The notes beneath the pieces were generated by a model, which saw only the letters and a program-made list of their open reading frames with translations, made no database searches and had not been told where the DNA came from. From assembly GCF_016786355.1 (NCBI RefSeq), contig NZ_JADWYX010000005.1:1-64000 (forward strand): 64,000 bases of DNA, in the 5' to 3' direction. Positions 17,633 through 26,370 of this stretch are shown in pieces. The position numbers and the translations under genes are program-made. The number at the start of each line of letters is the position of its first letter. Position 1 is the stretch's first letter. The stretch comes from Frankia sp. AgB1.9 (GTDB taxonomy: Bacteria > Actinomycetota > Actinomycetes > Frankiales > Frankiaceae).

Positions 17633-19210
17633 GTGACAACCGGTCGGTGGCGGCGGCTTGACGACGCGGCGGCGGCACCGATCCTCGACCTGACCGACGT
17701 CGACGAGGTGACGACGACGCTGCTCGCGCCGCCAGGAGAGTTCTTCGGTGTGCGGCGCCGGGTCGTCGACCAGTTCACCCTGCTGTCGGCGAACCGCGCC
17801 CAGCTCGCCCGCTCGGTCAACTGGGGCCCGCTCGACGGCCTGCTGACCTCCGTGGTGCCGCCGACCGGCCGGATCGACACGACGGGCCACCTCCCGCCCG
17901 AAGTCTCGGTGCTGCTGCCGATCTCGACGCTGCCCAAGCGCGCCCTGGTCGGCTTCAACCTCTCCGGGCCCGGAGACACCGCGGCCCACCTGATGCCCTA
18001 CTCGACCTCGGTGGCGATCCAGGGCAACGTGGTGGCGCTGCTGGCCGCCGCGATCGGCCTGCCTCCGTCGGCGCCGGTCCGCCGGGTCATCGACGCGATC
18101 TCCCGGTTCCGTCCCGGGAAGTTCTCCGGCAACTACCCGCGGCTGGCGCCCTCGAAGGGCCGCCGCCCGCTGTCGCTGGGGACGCTGCACACCTACCTGG
18201 GCCAGGCGGCCGAGCTGTGGGTGCCGGAGGCGGCCTTGCGCCAGTGGTCCGTGCTGGTCAAGCCGGCGCAGGAGATGCTCATGACGGCGCTCGACGAGCC
18301 GTTCGACGCGCTGTGCAGCGCGGGCACGCTGCTGCTGGCCACCGGCGAGCTGTGGCGCGACCCCGACGGCCCCGACAACCCGACCGCCGACGAGGTCGAG
18401 GGCCACCTGGCGGCGTTCGTCAGCTGGGTGGCCGAGCTGCGGGCGGCGGGCCCGGACGCCGAGCCGGTGCTCTCGACGGTCGCCGAGTACGGACGGCGCT
18501 GGGAGGCGCTCGCCGCCGTCCGGCTCGACCCGTACCAGCCGAGCCTGATCAAGATGACCGAGGAGCGCCGGGCGATCCTCTGCCGCCGCCCGCCACCCCC
18601 GCCCCGCGCCACCCCCGGCGGGGGGGGGCGCCGGCCCACCCGGGCACTGACGCTGACGAACCCGGTCGCGCTCGTCGACCTCGACCCCGGCGGCCCGGGC
18701 AGCTACCACGTCAGCATCGGCACCGACGACTCCAGCATCGAGATCAGCCACCCGGCCGTGCTCGACCTCTACGACCGGGAGATCGAACGGATCTACGTCG
18801 AGGACGTCCAGCACAACCGCGAGGTCTACGCCTACTACACCACCGACGTCCGGCGCCCCAGCCGGGCCCGGCTCTCGGTCGGCCTGTCGCTGTCCCCCGA
18901 CGTCTCCCGCGTGACGGTCGCCCTGCTGGTCCTGATGGCCCTGGCCGTCGGCCTGGCGGCCCTGCCGGTGCGGCTCGGTCCGGACGCGGTCGCCGTCATC
19001 ACGATCCCGTCCTCGTTCGCGGCGACGATCCTGCTGACCCGCGAACGCAGCAGCCTCGCCGCCTGGGTCCTCGGCCCAGCCAAGACCGCCCTGCTGGCCC
19101 TCCTGGTGACCCTGGCCGTCCTGTCCGGCCTACGCGCCGTCGGCTGGCACCGCCCAGTCGACACGACGGTTCCCGCTCCCCCCTCGCCCACCGCTTCACC
19201 CACGCCGTAG
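17633..19210 (+). CDS. Unrecognised protein with C-terminal membrane segments
   Basis: A 525-residue protein of unknown family. The first 320 residues look soluble (start MTTGRWRRLDDAAAAPILDL; contains LAPPGEFFGVRRRVVDQF and LPISTLPKRALVGFNLSG). A Pro/Gly/Arg-rich hinge (residues 321-340) is encoded over a run of nine G bases. A beta-rich region (YHVSIGTDDSSIEISHPA; IERIYVEDVQHNREVYAYY) precedes three hydrophobic segments and a short Pro/Thr/Ser tail. The GTG start appears leaderless. Neighbours give no functional clue. Domain order suggests a membrane-anchored sensor or scaffold, but that is a guess. Confidence 0.65.
   Translation: MTTGRWRRLDDAAAAPILDLTDVDEVTTTLLAPPGEFFGVRRRVVDQFTLLSANRAQLARSVNWGPLDGLLTSVVPPTGRIDTTGHLPPEVSVLLPISTLPKRALVGFNLSGPGDTAAHLMPYSTSVAIQGNVVALLAAAIGLPPSAPVRRVIDAISRFRPGKFSGNYPRLAPSKGRRPLSLGTLHTYLGQAAELWVPEAALRQWSVLVKPAQEMLMTALDEPFDALCSAGTLLLATGELWRDPDGPDNPTADEVEGHLAAFVSWVAELRAAGPDAEPVLSTVAEYGRRWEALAAVRLDPYQPSLIKMTEERRAILCRRPPPPPRATPGGGGRRPTRALTLTNPVALVDLDPGGPGSYHVSIGTDDSSIEISHPAVLDLYDREIERIYVEDVQHNREVYAYYTTDVRRPSRARLSVGLSLSPDVSRVTVALLVLMALAVGLAALPVRLGPDAVAVITIPSSFAATILLTRERSSLAAWVLGPAKTALLALLVTLAVLSGLRAVGWHRPVDTTVPAPPSPTASPTP
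18620..18628 (+). repeat. Nine-G homopolymer inside the coding region
   Basis: Nine consecutive G bases lie in the hinge of the unrecognised 525-residue protein. The same frame is clearly coding on both sides, so the gene is intact as sequenced. Such tracts slip easily and could switch the downstream membrane part off. Confidence 0.9.
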
Positions 19211-19246
19211 TCCGACGCCCTTCAGCGGCGCAGGCCCGGGTCCAGA

Positions 19247-19264
19247 CCTGTCGGACCCGACAGG
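19247..19264. promoter_or_regulatory. Inverted repeat CCTGTCGG-AC-CCGACAGG
   Basis: Perfect 8-base arms with a 2-base centre lie 12 bases before the start of the small HTH gene and 36 bases after the previous stop. The tight centre suggests a dimer operator rather than a terminator hairpin. Likely autoregulation by the HTH protein is inferred. Confidence 0.55.
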
Positions 19265-19276
19265 CATCATCGCGAC

Positions 19277-19528
19277 ATGCCCACGACGCCTCCGACGGCG
19301 GAAACGATGCTGAGTCCCACCGAGACCGCCGAGATACTCGGCTGTTCACGGCTCTTCATCCAACGACTCCTGGACGGAGGAGAGATACCCTCCGAAAGGC
19401 TTCCAGGCAGCCGTCACCGCAGGATTCGCTTGTCTGACATCCTCGCTTTCCGGCAGAGGCGCGACCTCAAGCGCGAGGGTCGGCAGGCCATCGTCACGGC
19501 GTACGAGGAAGCCGGAATACCTTACTGA
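19277..19528 (+). CDS. Small excisionase-type (MerR-like) HTH DNA-binding protein
   Basis: An 83-residue protein with a helix-turn-helix of the excisionase/HTH_17 family: LSPTETAEILGCSRLFIQRL, then GGEIPSERLPGSRHRRIRLSD, the typical wing. These small proteins act as excisionases or as DNA-binding antitoxins, usually with a PIN-domain toxin downstream. Here the next gene is convergent ackA, so no toxin partner is present, and no integrase is nearby. ATG 19307 (MLSPTE), with GGCGGA before it, is an alternative start. An inverted repeat lies directly upstream. Confidence 0.75.
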   Translation: MPTTPPTAETMLSPTETAEILGCSRLFIQRLLDGGEIPSERLPGSRHRRIRLSDILAFRQRRDLKREGRQAIVTAYEEAGIPY

Positions 19529-19545
19529 TCAGAAGGCCACCGCGC

Positions 19546-20724
19546 CTACGTCCCTGCCTCGGCTGCGATGACCGAGCGGACGCCGCGGGCTATTTCTAGG
19601 TCTTCGCGGGCTGCGAGCACGTAGGACCGGACGGGGGCGCCGTTGGCGGTGAGGTCGGTGTCGGGGTCGGTGGTTGGGTCATGGTTGGCGTTGCGGGCCG
19701 GGTCCAGGGCTATCCCCAGGAAGGACAGGCCGTCGGCGGTCGCGGCCCGGATCTGGGGTGAGTGCTCGCCGACGCCGCCGGTGAAGACGAGCGCGTCGAG
19801 GCCGCCCAACGATGCGGCCATGGCGGCGATGCCGGCGCGCAGCCGGCGCAGGTACACCGCGAGGGCCAGCAGCGCCGTTTCCTCACGTTGGTCGGCGCGC
19901 TCCACCAGGGCCCGCATGTCGGCCGTCCCGCCGAGGGCGACCAGGCCGGAGGCGTGGAAGAGCTGGTCGGTGAGCTCGTCGGCAGTCAGCCCGGCCGACG
20001 TCTGCAGCCACAGCAGCAGGCCGGGGTCGACGTCGCCGGAACGGGTAGCCATCACGAGCCCTTCCAGCGGGGTGAAGCCCATCGTCGTGTCCACGCTGAT
20101 CCCGTCCCGCACGGCCGCGAGTGACGCTCCTGAGCCCAGATGGCAGGTGACGATCCGGCGGGCGGGCGACCCGGTCAGGGCTTCGGTCAGCGCGCGGGCC
20201 CGGCCGGCGGCGTAGGAGTGCGAGAGGCCGTGGAAGCCATAGCGGCGTAGGCCGTATCGCTCACGCCAGGCCGCCGGCAGCGCGTAGGTCGTCGCGGCGG
20301 GCGGCAGCGTGGCGTGGAAGGACGTGTCGAAACAGGCGACCTGGACGGCGTCCGGCAGCAGCGCCCGCGCCTCATCGAGCGCCGCGAGCGCGGCCGGCTG
20401 GTGCAGCGGCGCGAGCGCGGTCAGCTCGGCGAGCCGCGCGGCGACCCGCGGGTCGATCAGGACCGGCGCGGTGAAATCCGTGCCGCCGTGCACGATCCGA
20501 TGCCCGACGGCCACCCGCCCGGAGCTGGCCCGGTCGAGGCCGTCGGCGCCGAGCAGCTCGTCGATCGCGGCTCGGGCCTCGGCGAGGTCGGCGTGCCCGC
20601 CAGGCGCGGCGAGCTCCCGCGCCCCGATCAGGTCATCGTCCGGCGCGACGAGGGCCAGCTTCAGCGTCGAGGAACCCGCGTTGACCACCAGCACGTCCAC
20701 GGCTGACGACGACCGCCCACTCAC
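19546..20724 (-). CDS. ackA: Acetate kinase
   Basis: A 392-residue ASKHA-fold enzyme converting acetyl phosphate plus ADP to acetate plus ATP. Signatures are NAGSSTLKLAL at the N-terminus, HRIVHGGTDFT, RYGFHGLSHSYAAGRA, the phosphate-binding TCHLGSGASLAAVRDG, DTTMGFTPLEGL and FTGGVGEHSP. Length is normal. The start is GTG 20724. It is 34 bases downstream of phosphoketolase on the same strand, so acetyl phosphate made by that enzyme can be used directly for ATP. Confidence 0.96.
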   Translation of the reverse strand: MSGRSSSAVDVLVVNAGSSTLKLALVAPDDDLIGARELAAPGGHADLAEARAAIDELLGADGLDRASSGRVAVGHRIVHGGTDFTAPVLIDPRVAARLAELTALAPLHQPAALAALDEARALLPDAVQVACFDTSFHATLPPAATTYALPAAWRERYGLRRYGFHGLSHSYAAGRARALTEALTGSPARRIVTCHLGSGASLAAVRDGISVDTTMGFTPLEGLVMATRSGDVDPGLLLWLQTSAGLTADELTDQLFHASGLVALGGTADMRALVERADQREETALLALAVYLRRLRAGIAAMAASLGGLDALVFTGGVGEHSPQIRAATADGLSFLGIALDPARNANHDPTTDPDTDLTANGAPVRSYVLAAREDLEIARGVRSVIAAEAGT

Positions 20725-20758
20725 GTGTGATCAGCTCCAGCCGGTGGTGAGGCCGCGG

Positions 20759-23200
20759 TCAGTAGGGCCAGACCCAGTCACTGATCTCGGGCGGGTCCTC
20801 GCCGTGCTCGCGGGTGTAGGAGCGAACCCGGAGGCGCTCGTCCATCATCAGCTGGCGAACGTGGGCCGCCCGGGCGCCGAGCGACGGAACCCGGTCGATC
20901 ACGTCGGCGACCAGGTGGAACCGGTCGAGGCCGTTCATCATCACCATGTCGAACGGCGTGGTCGTCGTGCCTTCCTCGATGTAGCCGCGGACGTGGATGT
21001 TGTGGTGGTTGGCGCGCCGGTAGGTCAGCCGGTGGATCAGCCAGGGATAGCCGTGGTAGGCGAAGATGACCGGGCGGTCCGCCGTGAACAGCGCGTCGAA
21101 CCGGGCGTCGGAGATGCCGTGCGGGTGCTCGGACTCGCTCTGCAGCGCCATCAGGTCGACGACGTTCACCACCCGGATCCGCAGCCGCGGGAGGTGCTGG
21201 CGCAGCAGGTCGACCGCGGCGAGCGTCTCCAGGGTCGGCACGTCGCCGGCGCAGGCCAGCACGACGTCAGGCAGGCCGTCCGCCCCCGGGGCCGCGTCGT
21301 CATGGTCGTTGCTGGCGAAATCCCAGATACCCAGGCCGCGGGTGCAGTGGGCGATCGCCTGGTCCATGGTCAGGTAGTTCAGCGCGGGCTGCTTGCCGGC
21401 GACAATCACGTTGATGTAGTCCCGGCTGCGCAGGCAGTGGTCGGCGACCGAGAGCAGCGTGTTGGTGTCCGGCGGCAGGTAGACCCGGACGACCTCGGCC
21501 TTCTTGTTCACGACATGGTCGATGAAGCCGGGATCCTGATGGGAGAACCCGTTGTGGTCCTGGCGCCAGACATGGCTGGTCAACAGGTAGTTCAGCGAGG
21601 CGATCGGCCGACGCCACGGGATCTCGCGGGTGGTCTTCAGCCATTTCGCGTGCTGGTTGACCATCGAGTCGACGATGTGGATGAACGCCTCGTAGCAGGA
21701 GAACAGCCCGTGCCGCCCGGTCAGCAGGTAGCCCTCCAGCCAGCCCTGGCACAGGTGCTCGGACAGCACCTCCATCACCCGGCCGGCGCGAGCGAGGTGC
21801 TCGTCGGTCGGCAGCAGCGAGCCTTCCCAGACCCGGTCGGTGACCTCGAAGACCGCGCCCAGCCGGTTCGACGCCGTCTCGTCCGGCCCCACCAGGCGGA
21901 AGTTCGCCGGGTTGGCCCGGATCAGGTCGCGCAGCAGGGTGCCGAGCACGGTGGTGGCGGACGTCGCCGTGGTGCCGGGCGCGCTGACGTCGACGGCGTA
22001 GTCGCGGAAGTCGGGCAGGGCGAGCTCGCGCAGCAGCTCACCACCGTTGGCGTGCGGGCTGGCACTCATCCGCGACCGGCCAGCCGGAGCGAGCGCGGCC
22101 AGCTCGGGACGCAGCCGGCCGGTCGCGTCGAACAGCTCCTCGGGCCGGTAGCTCGCCATCCACGCGGCAAGCTCGGCGATCCGGTCGGGATGCCCGCGCA
22201 CGTCGGTGATCGGGACCTGGTGCGCACGCCAGGTGCCCTCGACCGGATTGCCGTCGACGGTCCGCGGCCCGGTCCAGCCCTTCGGGGTCCGCATGATGAT
22301 CATCGGCCACGCGGGGCGGTCGAAGTCCTCGCCGGCCGCGGCGCTCGCCCTGGCCGCCCGCTGGATTCGGGCGATCTCGTCGAGCGCGTGGTCCAGCACG
22401 GCGGCGAACTGGCGGTGTACCTCGGCGGGGTCGTCGTCCAGATCGGCGGTGACGTGCAGCGGGTCATAGCCGTAGCCGCGCATGAGCGCGTCCAGCTCGC
22501 CCTCGGGAATGCGGGCGAGCAGGGTCGCCTGGGCGATCTTGTAGCCGTTGAGATGCAGGATCGGCAGGACGGCGCCGTCGCGGGCCGGGTCGAGGAACTT
22601 GTTCGAGTGCCAGCTGGCGGCCAGCGGCCCGGTCTCGGCCTCGCCGTCACCCACGACGGCCGCGACGACCAGCTCCGGGTTGTCGAAGGCCGCGCCGTAG
22701 GCGTGCGCCAGCGCGTAGCCCAGCTCGCCGCCCTCATGGATCGACCCGGGGGTCTCCGGCGCGACATGGCTCGGGATGCCGCCCGGGAACGAGAACTGGC
22801 GGAACAGCCGACGCAGCCCGGCCTCGTCCCCACTGATCGTCGGGTAGACCTCGGAGTAGGTGCCCTCCAGGTAGGCGTTGGCGACGATGCCGGGCCCACC
22901 GTGCCCCGGCCCGATCACGTACATCATCTCGAGGTCCCGGGCCTTGATGACCCGGTTGAGGTGGGCATAGATCAGGTTGAGGCCCGGGGTCGTCCCCCAG
23001 TGGCCGAGCAGGCGTGGCTTGATGTGCTCGGCCGCCAGCGGCTCGCGCAGCAGCGGGTTGTCCAGCAGATAGATCTGCCCGACCGACAGGTAGTTGGCCG
23101 CCCGCCAGTAGGCGTCCAGCAGCGCGGCCTCGGCGTCGGTGAGGCTCGCGGCCCCGGGTTCGGCGCGGTCGGTAGCTGCGACGTCGATGGCACCGGGCAT
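20759..23200 (-). CDS. xfp: Xylulose-5-P/fructose-6-P phosphoketolase
   Basis: An 813-residue thiamine-diphosphate enzyme that cleaves xylulose-5-phosphate or fructose-6-phosphate to acetyl phosphate plus glyceraldehyde-3- or erythrose-4-phosphate. It shows the ThDP/Mg motif [58 protein letters not shown], and [20 protein letters not shown] in a central region. ATG 23200 is preceded by GAGGAG at 7 bases. A 25-bp tandem array begins two bases upstream of that ribosome site. Together with ackA it forms a complete phosphoketolase shunt; whether it is catabolic or an overflow route is not evident. Confidence 0.95.
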   Translation of the reverse strand: MPGAIDVAATDRAEPGAASLTDAEAALLDAYWRAANYLSVGQIYLLDNPLLREPLAAEHIKPRLLGHWGTTPGLNLIYAHLNRVIKARDLEMMYVIGPGHGGPGIVANAYLEGTYSEVYPTISGDEAGLRRLFRQFSFPGGIPSHVAPETPGSIHEGGELGYALAHAYGAAFDNPELVVAAVVGDGEAETGPLAASWHSNKFLDPARDGAVLPILHLNGYKIAQATLLARIPEGELDALMRGYGYDPLHVTADLDDDPAEVHRQFAAVLDHALDEIARIQRAARASAAAGEDFDRPAWPMIIMRTPKGWTGPRTVDGNPVEGTWRAHQVPITDVRGHPDRIAELAAWMASYRPEELFDATGRLRPELAALAPAGRSRMSASPHANGGELLRELALPDFRDYAVDVSAPGTTATSATTVLGTLLRDLIRANPANFRLVGPDETASNRLGAVFEVTDRVWEGSLLPTDEHLARAGRVMEVLSEHLCQGWLEGYLLTGRHGLFSCYEAFIHIVDSMVNQHAKWLKTTREIPWRRPIASLNYLLTSHVWRQDHNGFSHQDPGFIDHVVNKKAEVVRVYLPPDTNTLLSVADHCLRSRDYINVIVAGKQPALNYLTMDQAIAHCTRGLGIWDFASNDHDDAAPGADGLPDVVLACAGDVPTLETLAAVDLLRQHLPRLRIRVVNVVDLMALQSESEHPHGISDARFDALFTADRPVIFAYHGYPWLIHRLTYRRANHHNIHVRGYIEEGTTTTPFDMVMMNGLDRFHLVADVIDRVPSLGARAAHVRQLMMDERLRVRSYTREHGEDPPEISDWVWPY

Positions 23201-23215
23201 CGGTGGGCTCCTCGG

Positions 23216-23351
23216 TCATCTGGGCCAAACCCGGGCCTGGTCATCTGGGCCAAACCCGGGCCTGGTCATCTGGGCCAAACCCGGGCCCGGTCATCTGGGC
23301 CAAACCCGGGCCCGGTCATCTGGGCCAAACCCGGGCCCGGTCATCTAGGTC
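23216..23351. repeat. Five 25-bp tandem repeats upstream of xfp
   Basis: Units start at 23216, 23241, 23266, 23291 and 23316, with a truncated sixth at 23341-23351. The core is TCATCTGGGCCAAACCCGGG, and the last bases vary only C/T. No spacers separate the units, so this is not a CRISPR. The array abuts the xfp ribosome site and would be in its leader or promoter. It shares GTCAYCTGGRCCA with the array at 56457-56563. Confidence 0.95.
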
Positions 23352-23495
23352 AGGCGCCAGGCGCGGGCCATTCGACGGTCGAGCGGACATCGCCGCTCCT
23401 GCCCCGCGGCTCCATTCGACAACGCCCGCCGGCCCGTTCCGACCTGCCTTGCCGACCCTCGGCCTGTGACTTCCGGCCCGCCCGGCCCAGTACGG

Positions 23496-24842
23496 TCAGC
23501 CGGTGGGCGCCGAGTCGACGACCTCGCTGCTCACCGCCGTGTAGGAGATCGCGGTACCCACCGGGACCCCGGGGATGTAGTCCGCGTTGAGGACGACCTC
23601 CCGCTCCCCGATGAACTGGCCAGTGGCCGGGTCGAAAATCATCTCCTGGCGGGTGTCTCCGCCCTCGTCGCGGCCGACGGCGACTCCGGTTCGGCCGGCC
23701 AGGTTCGCCGCGTGGTCCGTGACCGTCACGCCCGGGATGCCGGTCGCGGCGCGGAAGAACGCGGCCCGCAGATCCGCGGGCACGAATCCGCACCGCATGA
23801 CGTCGGCGATGAAGACCAGCGCCTCGCCGTCCTTCGACCGGCCCTCTCCCTCGGAATCGTGGTAGATCCGGGCCAGCAGCTTGTCCGGGTCGCGCGGCAG
23901 GCGGGACAGAAAGCCGGGAGTCGGGGCCTGCCAGGCCTGAATGTCCAAGATCGGGCCGTTGAACTCGCCGCCTACGGCACGAGTCAGATACGGCACGGAA
24001 CTCTGCCCACCCAGTCCGTTGGCCTTCGCCCAGGTCTCGTCCGCTGGGTTGAACCAGTGGATCGCCGTCGGGCCGCCCTGCTGCATGATCCACGGCTTCG
24101 TCGGGTCGCCGGGGATCCAGAGCCGGGTCACGGACTCCACCAACCAGGTGACCTCCCTGCCGTCGGTCCCCGTGGTGCTCGAGCCGTAGGAGGCCCGAGT
24201 GGTGATCTCCCGGTACTGCGTCGGGCCGACCGGCGGATCCGGCTTCGCCGCCACGACGGACGCGGCCTGCCGCAGCAGGGTCGACGCCTCGGCCGTCGCG
24301 TCCGCCCTGCCCCCCACCGTCACCGTGTCGAGGGTGAACAGCCCAGCCGCCACGACGACGGCCGCGACCGCCACCGCGATCACGCGGCGGGTCGTCACCC
24401 GCGGCCGTAGCCGCCGCCGGTGCCGGGCCGCACGGCCCGGCCCCGCGTCTGGCCCCGTGGTCGGCGCCGCGACCGCACCGTCGGCCAGCACACCGTCGGC
24501 ACGAACACGGTCGGCAGGAACACGGTCGGCAGGAACACGGTCAGTGGGCACCGCAGCAGCAGGCGCGCCCGTGGCGCTGACCTGCGCCGCGCGGTTCAGC
24601 AGCCTGTCGCGGGCCGCCGCGAGCACGGTGGCCCGCGGCTCGGGAAGACCGAGGCGCAGCCCGGCCAACGGCGCGAGCTCGGCCCGGATCACGGCCTCCT
24701 CGACGACCAGCTGGCCGGCGGTGAGCCCGCCGGACGCCTCGTCCAACGGGACCGCCGTCCGCGCGCCGTTGAGGGCGGCAGCCGGGTTCGGCCGGGCGTC
24801 TGGTGCGGGGCCGGCCCCGGAAACCGGGAGGTGGTCAGCCAT
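23496..24842 (-). CDS. CU044_5270-type membrane protein, partner of ECF sigma factor
   Basis: A 448-residue protein: cytosolic N-terminus with an anti-sigma-like helical region (around residues 40-85), a stretch of PADRV repeats (around residues 98-120), one TM helix (VIAVAVAAVVVAAGLFTLDT), and a large extracytoplasmic domain with YREITTRASYG and WIMQQGGPTAIHWFNPADE, typical of CU044_5270 family proteins. ATG 24842 overlaps the sigma stop by 8 bases. It probably restrains the sigma factor and senses an outside signal. The anti-sigma role follows from gene order, not from a recognised zinc motif. Confidence 0.75.
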   Translation of the reverse strand: MADHLPVSGAGPAPDARPNPAAALNGARTAVPLDEASGGLTAGQLVVEEAVIRAELAPLAGLRLGLPEPRATVLAAARDRLLNRAAQVSATGAPAAAVPTDRVPADRVPADRVRADGVLADGAVAAPTTGPDAGPGRAARHRRRLRPRVTTRRVIAVAVAAVVVAAGLFTLDTVTVGGRADATAEASTLLRQAASVVAAKPDPPVGPTQYREITTRASYGSSTTGTDGREVTWLVESVTRLWIPGDPTKPWIMQQGGPTAIHWFNPADETWAKANGLGGQSSVPYLTRAVGGEFNGPILDIQAWQAPTPGFLSRLPRDPDKLLARIYHDSEGEGRSKDGEALVFIADVMRCGFVPADLRAAFFRAATGIPGVTVTDHAANLAGRTGVAVGRDEGGDTRQEMIFDPATGQFIGEREVVLNADYIPGVPVGTAISYTAVSSEVVDSAPTG

Positions 24843-25530
24843 GGTCGCTCTCCTCGGTCACGATCGGGCGCCCGGAGTCGGCGTCGAGGACGGCCCGGAC
24901 CCGGCGCCGGGCCCGGTGCAGGCGTGAGCGCACGGTGCCGAGCGGGATCGCGAGGGCCTGGGCGATCTCCGCGTAGCTCAGCGAGGCCCAGGCGAACAGC
25001 AGCAGCACGTCCCGGTCCTCGGGCGGCAGCTCGGCGACGGCGGCCGCGACGGCCGGCCCCGAGGCCTGGGCGTCGGCCCGTTCCAGGGCTCGCTCCGTCC
25101 CGTCCTCGGCCGCGGGGTCGACGCCACTGCGGGCGTACGCCCGCAGCATGCGTGCCTCGTCGCGGTGGTGGCGCCCGACCAGGTTCGACGCGATGCCGTA
25201 CAGCCAGGGCCGCACGTCGGCACGGTCCAGGTCATAGGCGCCACGCCGCTCGAACGCGACCAGGAACGTGGAGGCGACCAGGTCGTCCGCGGCCTGTGGG
25301 CCGACCCGGCGAGCCAGGTACCGGTAGATCGCCACCGCGTGCCGGTCGAACAGCTCCGCGAAGGCCGCCGGCGAGTCGACCGACCGAGCGACGATCCGCG
25401 CGTCCGTCCGGTCAGGCGGCTCATCCCGAGCCGGGACGACGGGACTGCCCGCCGCGCGTGACCGATGGTCACGCCTGAGCGGGACGTCCGCCGGCTCCGC
25501 GACGGCTGGGACGCTGGTGTCTGCGCTCAC
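24835..25530 (-). CDS. ECF-type RNA polymerase sigma factor
   Basis: A 231-residue sigma-70 family protein with region 2 (FAELFDRHAVAIYRYLARRV; ADDLVASTFLVAFERR; DVRPWLYGIASNLVGRHHR) and region 4 (LPPEDRDVLLLFAWASLSYA; IPLGTVRSRLHRARRRVR). The N-terminal 45 residues are a charged extension that may not be translated, since the start GTG 25530 has no clear ribosome site and internal GTG codons exist. It is followed by its overlapping membrane partner. The regulon is unknown. Confidence 0.88.
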   Translation of the reverse strand: MSADTSVPAVAEPADVPLRRDHRSRAAGSPVVPARDEPPDRTDARIVARSVDSPAAFAELFDRHAVAIYRYLARRVGPQAADDLVASTFLVAFERRGAYDLDRADVRPWLYGIASNLVGRHHRDEARMLRAYARSGVDPAAEDGTERALERADAQASGPAVAAAVAELPPEDRDVLLLFAWASLSYAEIAQALAIPLGTVRSRLHRARRRVRAVLDADSGRPIVTEESDHG

Positions 25531-25587
25531 ACCTGTATTTGCCCGAAACGGCGCATCGGGTTCACGGGGGTTGTCGCCGCCCGGTCA

Positions 25588-25611
25588 GCCCGCCCCGACG
25601 CGAAGGCGGGC
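25588..25611 (-). terminator. Hairpin after thyX
   Basis: GCCCGCC and GGCGGGC form a 7-bp stem around a 10-base loop, 24 bases past the thyX stop and before the sigma gene. There is no T-run, as is common for actinobacterial terminators. Confidence 0.5.
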
Positions 25612-25635
25612 GGGCAGGCTGACGTCCGGGATGAC

Positions 25636-26370
25636 CTACCCCTCGCTGACGAGCGGGCTGGAGGCGACCTCGGTGCCGTCGTCGAGGGTGGAGACGCGGA
25701 AGTCCGCGAAGACGTTCGGAGCGACGTCCTGGAGCGCGCGCAGGGCCAGGATGGCCAGGCCCCGGATCTCGACGTCGGCGGACTCGGAGGCCCGCATCGC
25801 GATGAAGTGCCGCCAGGCGCGGTAGTTGCCGGTGACCACGATGCGCGTCTCGGTGGCGTTCGGCAGCACGGACCGGGCCGCCTGGCGGGCCTGCTTGCGC
25901 CGCGACGTCGGCGCGGCCACCTCGGCGAAGTGCTTCTCCAGGCCCTCCAGCAGTTTCGAGTACGCCTCCAGCGACGCGGCGGCGGCCTCCTGGAACAGGG
26001 CGTGCAGCTCCGGGTCCGCCGCGACGACCTCGGGCTCGACCATCTCGGCGTCGCGCTCCGGGACGTAGCGCTGCGAGAGCTGGCTGTAGGAGAAGTGCCG
26101 GTGGCGGACGAGCTCGTGGGTGAGGCTTCGCGACACCCCGGTGATGTAGACGGTCACGGTGCCGTGCTCCAGCACGGACAGGTGGCCGACGTCGAGGATG
26201 TGGCGCAGGTAGCCCGCGTTGGTGGCGGTGGCCGGGTTCGGCTTGCTCCAGCTCTGGTAGCAGGCCCGGCCCGCGAACTCGGCCAGCGCCTGGCCGCCGT
26301 CGGCGTCGGTCTCCCACGGCACGTCGGCCGGCGGAAGGAACTCCGTCCGCGCGATCACCTGAACCCGCAC
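25636..26370 (-). CDS. thyX: Flavin-dependent thymidylate synthase ThyX
   Basis: A 244-residue FAD-dependent enzyme making dTMP from dUMP with methylene-tetrahydrofolate and NADPH. The ThyX signature appears as [14 protein letters not shown], with [14 protein letters not shown] upstream and [15 protein letters not shown] downstream. The frame is open to 26649, but GTG 26370 has GGAGG at 5 bases and gives the usual N-terminus [11 protein letters not shown]; the upstream part is compositionally unlike the protein. In many actinobacteria thyX neighbours dapA; here accessory genes separate the two. Confidence 0.93.
   Translation of the reverse strand: MRVQVIARTEFLPPADVPWETDADGGQALAEFAGRACYQSWSKPNPATATNAGYLRHILDVGHLSVLEHGTVTVYITGVSRSLTHELVRHRHFSYSQLSQRYVPERDAEMVEPEVVAADPELHALFQEAAAASLEAYSKLLEGLEKHFAEVAAPTSRRKQARQAARSVLPNATETRIVVTGNYRAWRHFIAMRASESADVEIRGLAILALRALQDVAPNVFADFRVSTLDDGTEVASSPLVSEG

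Noticed and set aside
18590-18650. Frameshift at the nine-G tract
   Set aside because: The frame is convincingly coding on both sides without any correction.
19277-19528. Prophage or integrative element marked by the excisionase-type gene
   Set aside because: No integrase, attachment repeats or phage genes nearby; such HTH proteins also occur alone.
23216-23351. CRISPR array
   Set aside because: Units follow each other directly without variable spacers, and no cas gene is present.
20309-23590. 1093-codon plus-strand frame opposite ackA/xfp, including the tandem array
   Set aside because: Antisense to two canonical enzymes; the repeat-encoded peptide is a by-product of the array.
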